This document shows positions 1-11,193 of a stretch of 64,000 nucleotides of DNA, piece after piece. The DNA comes from Isoetes taiwanensis (lineage: Eukaryota > Streptophyta > Lycopodiopsida > Isoetales > Isoetaceae): NCBI GenBank assembly GCA_021234155.1, contig JAJEKV010000103.1, forward strand, positions 310,001 to 374,000, read 5' to 3'. Below the pieces are notes generated by a model, which worked only from the letters and a program-made list of their open reading frames with translations, ran no database searches and was not told the DNA's origin. The position numbers were made by a program, and so were the translations under genes. Every line of letters begins with the position of its first letter. Positions within the stretch are counted from its first letter, which is position 1.

Positions 1-383
1 GTACCTCTTGTCAAACACCGGCCTTATGCGTGTGCATTACTTGCCTCCTAGTGTATCATTCGTTGAAGGTCAACTTTCCTTCATAGTCTAGCTTTCCCGA
101 GCTCCAACATACTTGGTAGCTTTCGGGGCGGTTTGCACCTTTTGCTAGGAATTGCCGTCTTCCATTCCAGCAGTCTTCGTCAATTCGACCTCGGCTCTCT
201 TCACCTTGTGTGAAAACTACGTTCCACACTATTGTCCAGTCTTTTATTCGGCATCTCGATGCTCCCAACCGACATAAGATGTGTCCATTTCCTTAATTTA
301 TACCATGCATAATGGCTTTGCGGCATTCATCTGCAAGACGTCCTTTGCCAGGGGCTCAAGTTTTGGGATCTGCTCGGCAACTG

Positions 384-840
384 TGCGTGCATTAAAGTCA
401 CCAAGTAACATAACCTTGCCCAACTGTTTGTGCTATTGTATGTCATCATATAGATCGATAGGGCTCCAATCTATCCACACCTGAATGAGTGTTATAAAAG
501 TTGCTCTCGGCAATGGAAAGTAGCATGCTGCTATGAAGAGGTTGTTGCCATTGTCATGCTGCACGCGCACCCACAAGTAGCGATTGTACCTGTCCGTTTT
601 GTGCAGCAAGACTGGCTGCCCCAAGGTTGCACGATAGTGGCAAGCAACCCCCCCATGCCCTTGCTTGCCTGTGCACTCGTTGAACACCGAAAAAAGCAGA
701 TAGCCTGGGAGGTTCGGCAGTCTGTGCCTTGCATGTTCCCATGTTTCCATGAGGAAAATGAGATCCATATCTGGTGCAATAGAGTTAAGACTCACCCCTT
801 TCTGTCAAGGGAAGCCCCGAAACCGGTTCAATATACCATC
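384..840 (-). pseudogene. LINE ORF2 endonuclease domain, frameshifted
   Basis: The longest open stretch (433-795, minus) encodes an EEP-fold endonuclease segment. It starts with a SIAPDMDLIFLMETW-like block, where the Glu of the ETW motif would be the metal-binding residue. A middle part has LWVRVQ and AACYFPL strands, and it ends at DDIQ. Reading on past one frameshift gives KVMLLGDFNAR, whose Asp and Asn are expected active-site residues. In L1-type elements this enzyme nicks target DNA to prime reverse transcription. Frame breaks lie between the two motifs and after GDFNAR, so as written it is not functional. A second copy lies at 7,987-8,351. Confidence 0.72.
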
Positions 841-1584
841 ATCCCGGAGGTACAGTTCCTATTTGTTGGCATTTGATGTAGACGGCCGATGATCTGTTTC
901 GGTTGTAGGGGAGCAGAGGTCGCGGCGCTGGCGGCGCTAGATTCGCGAGCGATTGGAGCAGCCGGGGCAGGAGGTGCAAAGAGATACCGGTGGCGGCTGG
1001 CAGCAGCTTGACGCGATTGCACGGCGGTGACCTCAGCGGTAGCGCAGACCTAAAAATCGCGCTTGCCACGAGCAAGCCTGCGAGTGCCCCTGGACGGCGG
1101 GCATCCTGACTTGAGCCACTTTGTTGCGGGCGGACTCCCGTTACATCGGGCAAGATCCGCCGACATCACGGGGTAGTCCCCTTCAATTGCCTACTCTAAC
1201 GCCAAATTTTTCACGACTGCATATACGCACCATGAAGGTGACAAGGCGTGGGCGATCTGTGTGTTGAGCCCAAGTCATGCGAGATAGGATCTGATCCTGG
1301 ATGCACTTGGTGAGATCCTCTCCTGCCTCCTCTGAGAGTCCATGTACCACCACATTATGACGTCATGGGCCCTGCTCTTGCTGCTCACTGAGTCGCGGGG
1401 CAATATTGGTATCCCGGCCGGTGATGCCTGGTTGTGCAGGTGTGTGGGCTGTTCCGCCGCAAAGCGGTGTGGTGTCGCGAGATGGAGCAGTGTTATGCAA
1501 TGCACGATTGGCAACTTGTGGGCTGTTGGGCATGTGGGCTTGTCTGGCCCCGTGTTGCAGCCTCTGCTGCCTGGAGTCGGGAGC

Positions 1585-1839
1585 CTAGCTCCTGTTGAAA
1601 TCTATGCTGCTTGGCCAACTCATTCGTACACTTCCGTAATTGTTCGTGGACCTCGGCATGGAGGCCAGGCCTTGCTGGGTAATGGTTGCCTGGAGCTCCT
1701 GATCTTGTGTCTCAGCCCTACTCTGTAGGGTTCTTAGCTCTGCCTGGCTGGCTTCGAAGGCAACTCGGACGTTTCGTATTATGGTGGCAGAAGTGGCAGA
1801 CCCCTCAGCTTTTGACTTGAGGCGGGAGATAGTTGCCAC
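1585..1839 (-). pseudogene. LINE ORF1-like coiled-coil fragment
   Basis: An 84-codon minus-strand reading frame starts MATISRLKSKAEGSATSATI and continues with a heptad-like region rich in Ala, Glu, Gln and Arg (AELRTLQSRAETQDQEL). It lies upstream, in transcription order, of the endonuclease domain, where LINE ORF1 is expected. ORF1 proteins usually carry a coiled coil and bind the RNA; no zinc knuckle or RRM is visible here. The identification rests on position and composition. The same segment, more damaged, recurs at 8,935-9,201. Confidence 0.4.
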
Positions 1840-2011
1840 TGTATCCTGCTCAGCACCCTACCTATCCCGTGTCATGGTCTCTATGGTCGTGAGGAGGGAA
1901 TCCACGTGAGCTCGCAGATCAGCATGGCCCTGCTTATCCTGTTGCCTCTCAAAGTGTGCCAAGTGAAGCCCGTCTTCTAACTGCTACATGTGGGTCCCCA
2001 TCTCTTCCAAT

Positions 2012-2516
2012 ATCCTATTGGCGCGGCGCGCCATGAGTCGTCTTGGCTAGAGAGAGAAAGTGGTGAAGATATTGGCGATACCAAGATAGAATCTTCGACA
2101 TCAGCTTTAGGCGACAATTTCAAGGACGACTTGCCCTCAACCATTCGGCCAACTGTTCCTGTAGCAGGACAACCAAGAAGTACTGTAGCAAATGTCGAAA
2201 CCAACGTTGGATTGTGAGTGTAATAGAAGTTGGCACATCCTATTGGCACGCCTCATACGTTGGATTTTGAGTGTGCTAGAATTTGGCACATCCTATTGGC
2301 GCGCCATGAGTCGACTTGGCTAGAGAGAGAAAGTGGTGAAGATATTAGCGATATACCAAGATAGAATCCGCGACATCGCCTTTTAGGCTTATTAATTTCA
2401 AAGATCTACTTGCCCTCAACCATTCGCCAACTGGCCATCGTGTAGCAGGACAACCAAGAAGTACTGTAGCAAATGCCGAAACCAACATTGGATTTAGAAT
2501 CTGCCGGCCAGTTTTA
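2012..2516. repeat. Two tandem units of about 278 bp (copy 1)
   Basis: The segment beginning at TCCTATTGGCGCG near 2,013 is repeated at 2,291. Each unit runs through a TAGAGAGAGAAAGTGGTGAAG word, a CCAAGATAGAATC word and an ACCAAGAAGTACTGTAGCAA word. They lie next to the LINE ORF1-like segment and may be its 5' regulatory repeats. Confidence 0.85.
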
Positions 2517-2954
2517 ACGATATTGCTGCATCCAATAAATATTGTAGAGGACCAATAATACTGTAGCAGAATTCAGTCTATGTTACATATTTGATCAGCC
2601 CAATTCCAATTCCCAATTCTTCTAGAAATTCAGTTGTTACCCTTGTGGGGACATATTTTGTTTATGAAGGCAAGCTAGTGACCCTCTAAAGAGTCACCGA
2701 AGTTTGTGATCCGTAAAACCCCTTCTAATTCCTAAGCCAACATTCAATCCGGATATTGTATATTGTGACCTAAACTATAACAAATAGATTGACCAATCCG
2801 AAAGCACGCAAGGCATAACACACCAAAAAAGAAAAGAACATATCTTTGGTGAAAAAACAAAGCCACGAAAGTGGGGTAGAATGTAATTTATAGCTGATGG
2901 TTCTAATGTAATTTATAGTTGGTTCATGAGAACCACATTTCATACTAAAGGAAA

Positions 2955-2990
2955 CTAGTTATGGTGGTGCCGGTGCTTCTTTACTACTAT
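2955..2990 (-). mobile_element. Helitron 3' end, hairpin damaged (copy 1)
   Basis: On the minus strand this reads as a G/C-rich stem region followed by ACCACCATAACTAGT, i.e. the CTAG terminus of a Helitron followed by a host T. The stem that is perfect in the second copy (10,497-10,513) is scrambled here. The element body would lie to the right. Confidence 0.55.
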
Positions 2991-3656
2991 TTGAAATAGT
3001 GGTTTTGATAGTTTATGTTGGTATGCCTGGGGATGAAATTCCAAGCTATTGGATGGCCATCCAAGACATTTATCTCAGAAGATGTAATGCACTCACAATA
3101 CAGTAATGGTTCTATTTGTGCAGAGAATTACATGTTCTATTATGCATATGTGAGGATCTCATTGTAGTTTCCTTGCCCACTATTACATCTGTACAAACCA
3201 CTGTATTTCTCTTATATGTAGCAAGAATGTGCTTAAGGCCTCCATTTAAGACCTTTGCATACCATGAAAGATCCATTTTGAGGCTATGCGCACTCATTGA
3301 AAAAATGGAAATTCAGTGTTATTGAGCAGACTTGAACATTGCTCTTTTATTATATGCACAAATGTATAATTGGACATACATGAACTGCTTATCATTGTTT
3401 CTTGATTCGTTGTGCAAATTTGAACACAATGAAGTCACCATTTGATGATCATTACAAACAAATTGCATCTTTGTGTGGAAAAAACATCTTCTCGAATTAA
3501 AAACTATTGTCTTGATTGTTCTTAAAATGGATGTTACAAATGCGTAGGAGCATTACAGGAGTTGTTTCTATAAGCCGAGTGAAGCAAAAAATTGTAGTTA
3601 TGAAGACGAAATAGGATGAATTTAAACAGTATATGAAGAAACATCCGAAACAGTCC
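2991..3656. other. Anonymous part of the duplicated block
   Basis: This AT-rich sequence is shared with 10,520-11,193. Short open stretches exist on both strands (about 3,112-3,325), but no protein family is recognisable. It is presumably the interior of a non-autonomous Helitron whose 3' end is at 2,955. Confidence 0.4.
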
Positions 3657-4351
3657 TGGGCTCGAACGGGTTGGTGAGCTGACCTTTAGATTTAGGAGAG
3701 TAAGCTCGGCACGGATGAAGGGGGTCAATGAGGGGGCACGGTTCTCTAGCACACCTGTGGATCCGTCATGCTCTGGGAGGAGATGCCTCTCTGACCTACC
3801 TCATCGGACCGGGAGATGTAACCCGGAGTAGTCCCAAGGGTGATTCCTTGGGATTGCGTCTCGAGGGCTACAAGCACGCCATAGCATGATTCACCCTATC
3901 CGCAGTGTGCAATGGGAGGGGCGATGGAGTGGACAACCCTAGCCATTGTCTTATGCCAGCCAACGCCATGTTATATCTCCGTCTGTTGTTATCTTGAGAC
4001 CACGACAAATACCACCCCCATGGAGTCCGAGCCCTGGTAGAGCCCTTAGTTATGGTGTATTTCCTTTGTTATGTTGGTATTCTCTATATTGATGATGATG
4101 GGCCACCCTTCGCGGTGGTATATTGTTATTTAGTATTGTTGCTAGATGCTAATATGTATGTACGCCTTCGCCATATAGGATTCCCATAGAAGGCGGGATT
4201 AATGACACCTCCGTGTCCTTCACCCCGACACTTGGCCATCACAAGTGGTCCGAGTCGACTCCGAGGGCCTTTCCGCGGTGATGGATTCGCCATGGGAGGG
4301 AATTTCCGATTTTATACGACGGAGCATCGTGATGGATTCTGGAGCATCACA
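3657..4351 (+). mobile_element. LTR of an LTR retrotransposon (putative 5' LTR)
   Basis: The segment begins with TG exactly where the homology between the two duplicated blocks breaks. It ends in CA two bases before a primer-binding site for initiator tRNA-Met. Its length (about 695 bp) and TG...CA ends fit a plant LTR. The inside is more G/C-rich than its surroundings, with GGGCTCGAACGGGTTGG near the start. No matching second LTR was found in the window, so the element is incomplete or rearranged. Superfamily (copia or gypsy) cannot be fixed without pol. Confidence 0.6.
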
Positions 4352-4353
4352 AA

Positions 4354-4365
4354 GGTATCAGAGCC
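4354..4365 (+). promoter_or_regulatory. Primer-binding site, tRNA-Met type
   Basis: GGTATCAGAGCC is the classic plant LTR-retrotransposon primer-binding site, complementary to the 3' end of initiator methionine tRNA. It sits two bases after the inferred LTR end and sets the element's orientation as plus. Confidence 0.72.
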
Positions 4366-7300
4366 ATGATTTTGGTGGACCAAAAATGTTGTACCGCCAT
4401 GTCTAACTCAAGTAGGACCGTTAGATAGTAGGGGACCTCCAACGCCAGAGGGAAAGTTACACCAAACCCATAAGTAGGATGAGTTGTAGCCTAAGTATGC
4501 GAGGATTGAGCTAGTTAAGAAGGAAAAAATAAAAAATAAAAACAAATCCAAATATTAAGATGAAGTTATGTCCGTTTTCAAGAAAATGCGCCTTTCTTCC
4601 TGAGGCCATAACTTTCTCTAGGTAACTCCTGATTGAGGGGCAATTTTGCTCCAAATGTCCTAAGACGCCCAACTACCTTAAAGGGGTCATCAACTGGCAG
4701 CAGAAGGTCGAGCAAGGGGGGCAAACCCAATAGCGGCGCTGCCCGTTTTGACTTGCACTAGGAGTTAAGCCAGATAACTGAGCAAAACGGCCAGATAAAA
4801 CGCCAGATTCACCGTGATAAAAATTTTTGTATTTTTTATATACCTAATTTTTTGGCACCTCAACCCAGATTTGAACACATGACCACACCAAGCTCTCTTT
4901 GAGTGTAATAATGCGGTGTTTCACATATTTTTTATACATATATAGTACTCTATTTCTTTGCATAGCAACTTTTATGGTACTATGGTGTCTTGAACCCTTG
5001 ACCTCCCAGCACCCAGCCAAACACTTTACCAACAGGGTAAGCCTTCTTTTAGTGATAACAATAGTCTCGTTTTATACTTAACCAATAATATCTCTGTTTC
5101 TCTAGAAAGACTCATGTCTACCATCACTCTTCTCTAAACTCGATCTGAGGTGGCAACAACTCCGCCGGACTTGTGCAACCATGGTGAGCTAGAAATCACT
5201 TAGATCATTATGAATGTCTCTAAACCATATTGACATACGTTTACCCTGAGTGATGGAAGGAACTTCCTCGGAGTAGGATAGAAACTTCCAAGTTGGATTC
5301 TAATCCACTCTTCACCTTGGATATTCTTTAGGCGATGATAATAATGTCCAGTTATCGACTTGTATCCATGTTCGAGTCCTATCTATTCTAACTTACACCT
5401 CCATGTAACCCATGGCATTCACCCCTACCTGATCCGGGTATGGATCATGTGGGAGAGCTAGTCTTAGGTGTCTATGCAACACACATTTGAACTTCTAGCA
5501 AGTAACTGCTATTCGCTATCTATCTAAGAATTGTACTAATGTACTATTCAACCCCATCATTTTAAGCTTCATTCTATGGGCCATTAACATTTATTTCACG
5601 TGCCAACTACAACATCATACCCTAGCATGCAACGGATTGATGGTCCTTTGCCCATTTCGAACGTATCTCCAGACCCTTCATCAGTAACTTTAGGATACGC
5701 TCGTCTTTCTCTCCTTGTGTCGCCACCTAGATTACCTCTCCAAGATGTTTATCATATGTGTACATAGTATGTACATAATAAACATATATCCACACCCCAC
5801 AATCCTAGAGCTTTGCTCTAACTTAGCTAACGTGTAACCTTGGTGGTTCTTTCAAACAAAACCCATTGCCTATATACCTTCATGTTGTGGCTACGCCACC
5901 TACTTCCTAAATGGACAGGGGCCAACTCTACCGGACTTGTATATGCTGCCTATATTTTGATAGAGTCTCCAGCTATTTCAACCATCCCTTTAGTGCCTTA
6001 TCGTACTTTAACCTCGTACGTAAACTATGATTCCCCCACGGGATTATGCCATAATTCCAAAGGTTTCTACCACAATCGAAGGCCTTCTCTAAAGGTTCCT
6101 TCAGTTAAATATCCTTTGTGTTCCACCATGCTTTGTCATAATTAACCTATTTTCTTAAGTTATCATGTCAACTTCAACTTTTCATCGCTTCAAATGTTGT
6201 CGTCTTTGGCTCCCTTATAATCAGATGGAGGCATTAATATCTCTCGATCTCATAATAGGAAAACCCTATATTCGAACCTCGTCTTAAAGTCATAATCTAT
6301 AAGAGGTCTATGCCTCAAGGCAACGGATCCTCCAGCTTCTACTTCAGTATCTACAATTGTTTCCCGCGAGTAGGGTAATTCTTAGGATATATGGACTGAC
6401 TACTGGTCTATATAATCTCACCCCTTCCGACCGACACCCTCGCCTTGATTCTTATCAGACTTCAAATTGCTCTATATTGCCCTCTTCTCGGTATCCCTAA
6501 AGGTATAATCGCCAAAGTCGTCGTACTCCTTCTTTTCTTCCATCAGGGGCATGCGATATTTTACACATCTTCTTATTCCCAAAACCGAATAGATGCTCTC
6601 AGCTTATAACGCTGAAGGAATTCATTGGTATCTACAACCTTGGAGTAGTTAAGCTCTCATTATCAGTTTATTCCAACACCGTTCTAACCATCCTCGGGAT
6701 GTTTTTGAATGTAACATCACCGTATATGCTAGACTTACTCTAGCTATTTTCACTGATTTAAATTCTTTCCATATTCCTTATTACGATGAACCTAGGATAG
6801 GCAACTCCAACCATTGGGGTAACTTGAATGCTTATCTCTCCTGGATCATACTTAATCCAATATCTTTGAGCATATGCCTATCATTATGCTTATTCTTTAA
6901 GCATACCTAAGTAATATTACATCTAAATATCACAATCGACATCTTTGATAGCCGTACGACCCCATCAAGGGTTTCGAGATCGTTAACATCCTTCCCGATC
7001 ACGCTTTTGAACATTTGCAGCATACGCTCCGTCGCACTTGGAATTATTGGGATTGTACTAAGCAGGAAGCCTTTGCTGATGCGAACGATCACCTCTCGCA
7101 GATAATTTATGCACTTCGAGGCCTTTTTAATTTGTTCATCGTCAGCCCTACTTTGAGCTATCAGTATGTTATAATAGTCATAGTTCCCTTGGTCCTCAAG
7201 CTTGAGTCACAAATTCCACAGGGGCAAATGCCACCCTAAGTCCTAGTGGCCATGTTTAACAACTCGTATAGGAACTCTCATCTTCATTACTTCCGTCTTC

Positions 7301-7556
7301 ATATGGAATGTGAATTAAAAGTTCTATTATACACCCTTTTTTTTTCTTGTTATGTTTTGCCATTAAATGGTCCTAGTACGCATATACCAATGCGGAGCTA
7401 CTCCTCGGGATACCCACGCGATACCGAGTCCAGAGCACATTCTCCTTGGTCAGATGTTCATTGGGCACTTACCTTATTCATACTCCCGACTTTGGTCTAT
7501 TCAAAGTATCCCTCCAAATTTTCTATGTTTGAGACGTTGTTTGCAACAACTTTCAG
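4366..7556. other. Decayed sequence downstream of the LTR, no clear genes
   Basis: About 3.2 kb between the primer-binding site and the second duplicated block. Open stretches are short on all frames and no gag, protease, reverse transcriptase or integrase motif could be read. It may be a badly decayed retrotransposon interior, or unrelated sequence. Confidence 0.4.
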
Positions 7557-9535
7557 GTACCTCTTGTCAAACACTGGCCTTGCGTGTGCATTACTTGCCT
7601 CCCTAGTGTATCATTCGTTGAAGGTCAACTTTCCTTCATAGTCTAGCTTCGCCAGAGCTCCAACATACTTGGTAGCTTTCAGACAGTTGCACCTTTTGCT
7701 AGGAATTGCCGTCTTCCATTCCAGCAGTCTTCGTCAATTCGACCTCGGCTCTCTTCACCTTGTGTGAAAACTACGTTCCACACTATTGTCCGCTTTTTAT
7801 TCGCATCTCGATGCTCCCAACCGGAAACATAAGATGTGTCCATTTCCTTAATTTATACCATGCATAATGGCTTTATGCATTCAATCGCAAGACGCCCTTT
7901 GCCGGGGCTCAAGTTTTGGGATCTGCTTCGAATCGAATCGCGGCATTAAAGTCACCAAGTAACATAACCTTGCCCAACTGTTTGTGCTATTGTATGTCAT
8001 CATATAGATCGATAGGGCTCCAATCTATCCACACCTGAATGAGTGTTATAAAAGTTGCTCTCGGCAATGGAAAGTAGCATGCTGCTATGAAGAGGTTGTT
8101 GCCATTGTCATGCTGCACGCGCACCCACAAGTAGCGATTGTACCTGTCCGTTTTGTGCAGCAAGACTGGCTGCCCCAAGGTTGCACGATAGTGGCAAGCA
8201 ACCCCCATGCCCTCGCTTTGCCGCGTGCACTCGCGTTGAACACCGAAAAAGCGGAGATAGCCCGGGAGGTTCTGCAAGCAGGCCTTGCATGTTCCCATGT
8301 TTCCATGAGGAAAATGAGATCCATATCTGGTGCAATAGAGTTAAGACTCACCCCTTTCTGTCAAGGGAAGCCCCGACAGTTCCAATATACCATCCGGAGG
8401 CACAGTTCCTATTTGTTGGCATTTGATGTAGACGGTCGATGATCTGTTCCGGTTGTAGGGGAGCGCAGTCTGCGGCGAAAGCGCTAGCCATGTGGAGCAG
8501 TTTTGGAGCAGCGGGCGAGAGGTGCGATAGAGATACCGGGTGGCGCTGGCGGCAGCCTTTGACGATTGTATCGGTGACCTCGCGGTAGCAGACCTAAAAT
8601 CGCGAAGCTTGCCTCGAGCAAGCCCTCAGCGTTCCCCACGATCTACGGGCATCCCTGACTTGAGCCAGCTGTTGCCGGCGGGACTCCTGTTGCATCGAAG
8701 TAAGATCCTGTCGACATACAGGGTAGTCCCCTTCAATTGCCTACTCTAACGCAAAATTGCCTCACGCGCTTTCGATATCCGCCACCATGAAGGTGACAAG
8801 GGGCGATCTCGGTGTTGAGCCCAAGTCATCGCGAGATAGGATCGATCCGATGCACTTGGTGAGATCCTCTCCACCCGCCCTCCGAGAGTCCATGTACCAC
8901 CACATTATGACGCCATGGGCCCCGCTCTTTGCTCTCACCGAAGTCGGGGCAATATTATCGGCCCCAAAGGGATGCCCGGGTTGTCCGAGGTGGGGCCGTT
9001 TGCGACAAGAGGGCGATGTGGTGTCGCAGATGGAGCAGGTGTTATGCAATGCGATTGGCAACTTGTGGGCTGTTGGGCATGTGGGCTTGTCTGGCCCCGT
9101 GTTGCAACCCGCTCGAGCACTGAGCCTAGCTCCCCGCTGAAATCTATGCTGCTTGGCCAACTCATTCGTACACTTCCGTAATTGTTCGTGGACCTCGGCA
9201 TGGAGGCCAGGCCTTGCTGGGTAATGGTTGCCTGGAGCTCCTGATCTTGTGTCTCAGCCCTACCAGAGGGTTCTAGCTCTGCGGGGTCAGCTGGTCAAGG
9301 CAACTTCTGGACGCTTAAATATGGTGGCGTATGGCGCACCCTCGTTTGACTTGAGGGGAGATAGTTGCCACCGTATCCCCGCCAAAGACCCTACCTATCC
9401 CGTGTCATGGTCTCTATGGTCGTGAGGAGGGAATCCACGTGAGCTCGCAGATCAGCATGGCCCTGCTTATCCTGTTGCCTCTCAAAGTGTGCCAAGTGAA
9501 GCCCGTCTTCTAACTGCTACATGTGGGTCCCCATC
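7557..9535 (-). mobile_element. LINE 5' half, copy 2
   Basis: This has the same organisation as 1-2,004 on the minus strand: a damaged ORF1-like segment (about 8,935-9,201), then the endonuclease start (7,987-8,351) with the DLIFLMETW block and downstream WVRVQ and AACYFPL strands. The GDFNAR region is present but damaged near 7,930-7,970. The LINE breaks off at 7,557 before any reverse transcriptase. Confidence 0.72.
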
Positions 9536-9542
9536 TCTTCCA

Positions 9543-10020
9543 ATATCCTATTGGCGCGGCGCGCCATGAGTCGTCTTGGCTAGAGAGAGAAAGTGGTGAA
9601 GATATTTGCGATACCAAGATAGAATCATCGACATCAGCTTTAGGCGACAATTTCAAAGACGACTTGCCCTCAACCATTCGCCAACCGCTTCTCGTGAAAG
9701 GACAAACCAAAAAGTCTTCAGAAGCAAATGTCTAAACCAACGTTGGATTGTGAGTGTAATAGAAGTTGGCACATCCTATTGGCACGCCTCATACGTTGGA
9801 TTTTGAGTGTGCTAGAAGTTGGCACATCCTATTGGCGCGCCATGAGTCGACTTGGCTAGAGAGAGAAAGTGGTGAAGATATTAGCGATACCAAGATAGAA
9901 TCCGCGACATCAGCTTTAGGCGACAATTTCAAAGACGACTTGCCCTCAACCATTCGGCCAACTGTCACTGTAGCAGGACAACCAAGAAGTACTGTAGCAA
10001 ATGCCGAAACCAACATTGGA
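9543..10020. repeat. Two tandem units of about 278 bp (copy 2)
   Basis: These are the same tandem units as at 2,012-2,516. Unit 1 begins near 9,546 and unit 2 near 9,825. The repeat of the ACCAAGAAGTACTGTAGCAA word is intact only in unit 2; unit 1 has a diverged version. Confidence 0.82.
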
Positions 10021-10485
10021 TTTAGAATCTGCCGGCCAGTTTTAACGATATTGCTGCATCCAATAAATATTGTAGAGGACCAATAATACTGTAGCAGAAT
10101 TCAGTCTATGTTACATATTTGATGCAGCCAATTCCAATTCCCAATTCTTCTAGAAATTCAGTTGTTACCCTTGTGGGGGACATATTTGTTTTATGAAGGC
10201 AAGCTAGTGACCCTCTAAAGAGTCACCTGAAGTTTGTGATCCAGAAACCCCTTCTAATTCCTAAGCCAACATTCAATCCAGATATTGTATATTGTGACCG
10301 GAAACTATACGAAATAGATTGACCAATCCGGAAAGCCTGCAAGGCATAACACACCAAAAACAGAAAGAACATATGCTGGTGAAGAAAACAAAGCCACGAG
10401 TGGGGGGTAGAATGTAATTTATAGCTGATGGTTCTAATGTAATTTATAGCTGGTTCATGAGAACCACATTTCATACTAAAGGAAA

Positions 10486-10513
10486 CTAGTTATGGTGCCC
10501 GGCGTTGCCGGGC
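10486..10513 (-). mobile_element. Helitron 3' end with perfect hairpin
   Basis: On the minus strand the sequence is GCCCGGC-AAC-GCCGGGC, a perfect 7-bp stem with a 3-base loop, followed by ACCATAA and then CTAG, with a T as the next host base. A short G/C-rich hairpin a few bases before CTRR, inserted before T, is the hallmark of a Helitron 3' end. The element would extend rightward in these coordinates. Its 5' TC end was not located, and no Rep/helicase gene is visible, so it is probably non-autonomous. Confidence 0.72.
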
Positions 10514-11193
10514 TTTACTACTATTTGAAATAGTGGTTTTGATAGTTTATGTTGGTATGCCTGGGGATGAAATTCCAAGCTATTGGATGGCCATCCAAGA
10601 CATTTATCTCAGAGTTCTATTTGTGCAGAGAATTACATATTCTATTATGCATATGTGAGGATCTTATTGTAGTGTCCTTGCCCACTATTATATCTGTACA
10701 AACCACTATATTTCTCTTATATGTAGCAAGAATGTGCTTAAAGCCTCCATTTAAGACCTTTGCATACCATGAAAGATCCATTTTGAGGCTATGCATACTC
10801 ATTGAAAAAATGCAAATTCAGTGTTATTGAACAGACATGAGTGCTGCTCTTTTATTATATGCACAAATGTATAATTGGACATACATGAACTGCTTATCAT
10901 TGTTCCTTGATTCGTTGTGCAAATTTGAACACATCGAAGTCACCATTTGATGATCATTACAAACAAATTATATCTTTGTGTGGAAAAAACATCTTCTCGA
11001 ATTAAAAACTATTGTGTTGATTGTTCTTAAAATGGATGTTACAAATGTGTAGGAGCAATACAGGAGTTGTTTCTATAAGCCGAGTAAAGCAAGAAACTGT
11101 AGTTATGAAGACGAAATGGGATGAATTTTCTAGCAAAGCAAAGATTGTCTAGAAAAGGAAACAATATATGAAGAAACATCTGAAACGGTCTCA

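Larger units (their letters stand above)
1..2004 (-). mobile_element. LINE (non-LTR retrotransposon) 5' half, copy 1
   Basis: On the minus strand the block encodes a coiled-coil, Gln/Glu/Ala-rich ORF1-like segment (about 1,585-1,839) followed by an apurinic endonuclease-like domain (about 840 down to the window edge). The endonuclease part shows a DLIFLMETW stretch and, about 110 codons later, a GDFNAR motif, both typical of the L1-clade endonuclease that opens ORF2. No reverse transcriptase is present, because the element is cut by the window edge; in copy 2 it also stops at the same base. Several frameshifts break the ORFs. The 280-bp tandem units just upstream of ORF1 may be its 5' UTR (inference). 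Confidence 0.75.
1..3656. repeat. Direct duplication, copy 1
   Basis: This block is a near copy of 7,557-11,193, in the same orientation and order: LINE endonuclease end, LINE ORF1-like part, 280-bp tandem units, Helitron 3' end, anonymous tail. The window opens exactly at the first shared base, so copy 1 may extend further left. The two copies differ by many one- to five-base changes, concentrated in C/G-rich words, plus a 31-base stretch present only in copy 2 near 11,131. Homology stops at 3,656, where an LTR begins. Confidence 0.93.
7557..11193. repeat. Direct duplication, copy 2
   Basis: This is the second copy of 1-3,656. It starts at the GTACCTCTTGTCAAACAC word and ends after GAAACGGTC. 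Compared with copy 1 it has a 31-base insertion near 11,131 and a better preserved Helitron hairpin. Sequence after 11,193 has no counterpart downstream of copy 1, where the LTR begins. Confidence 0.93.

Noticed and set aside
4844-5081. Pair of opposite frames near 5 kb as a gene
   Set aside because: Short, AT-rich, mirror-image frames without motif.
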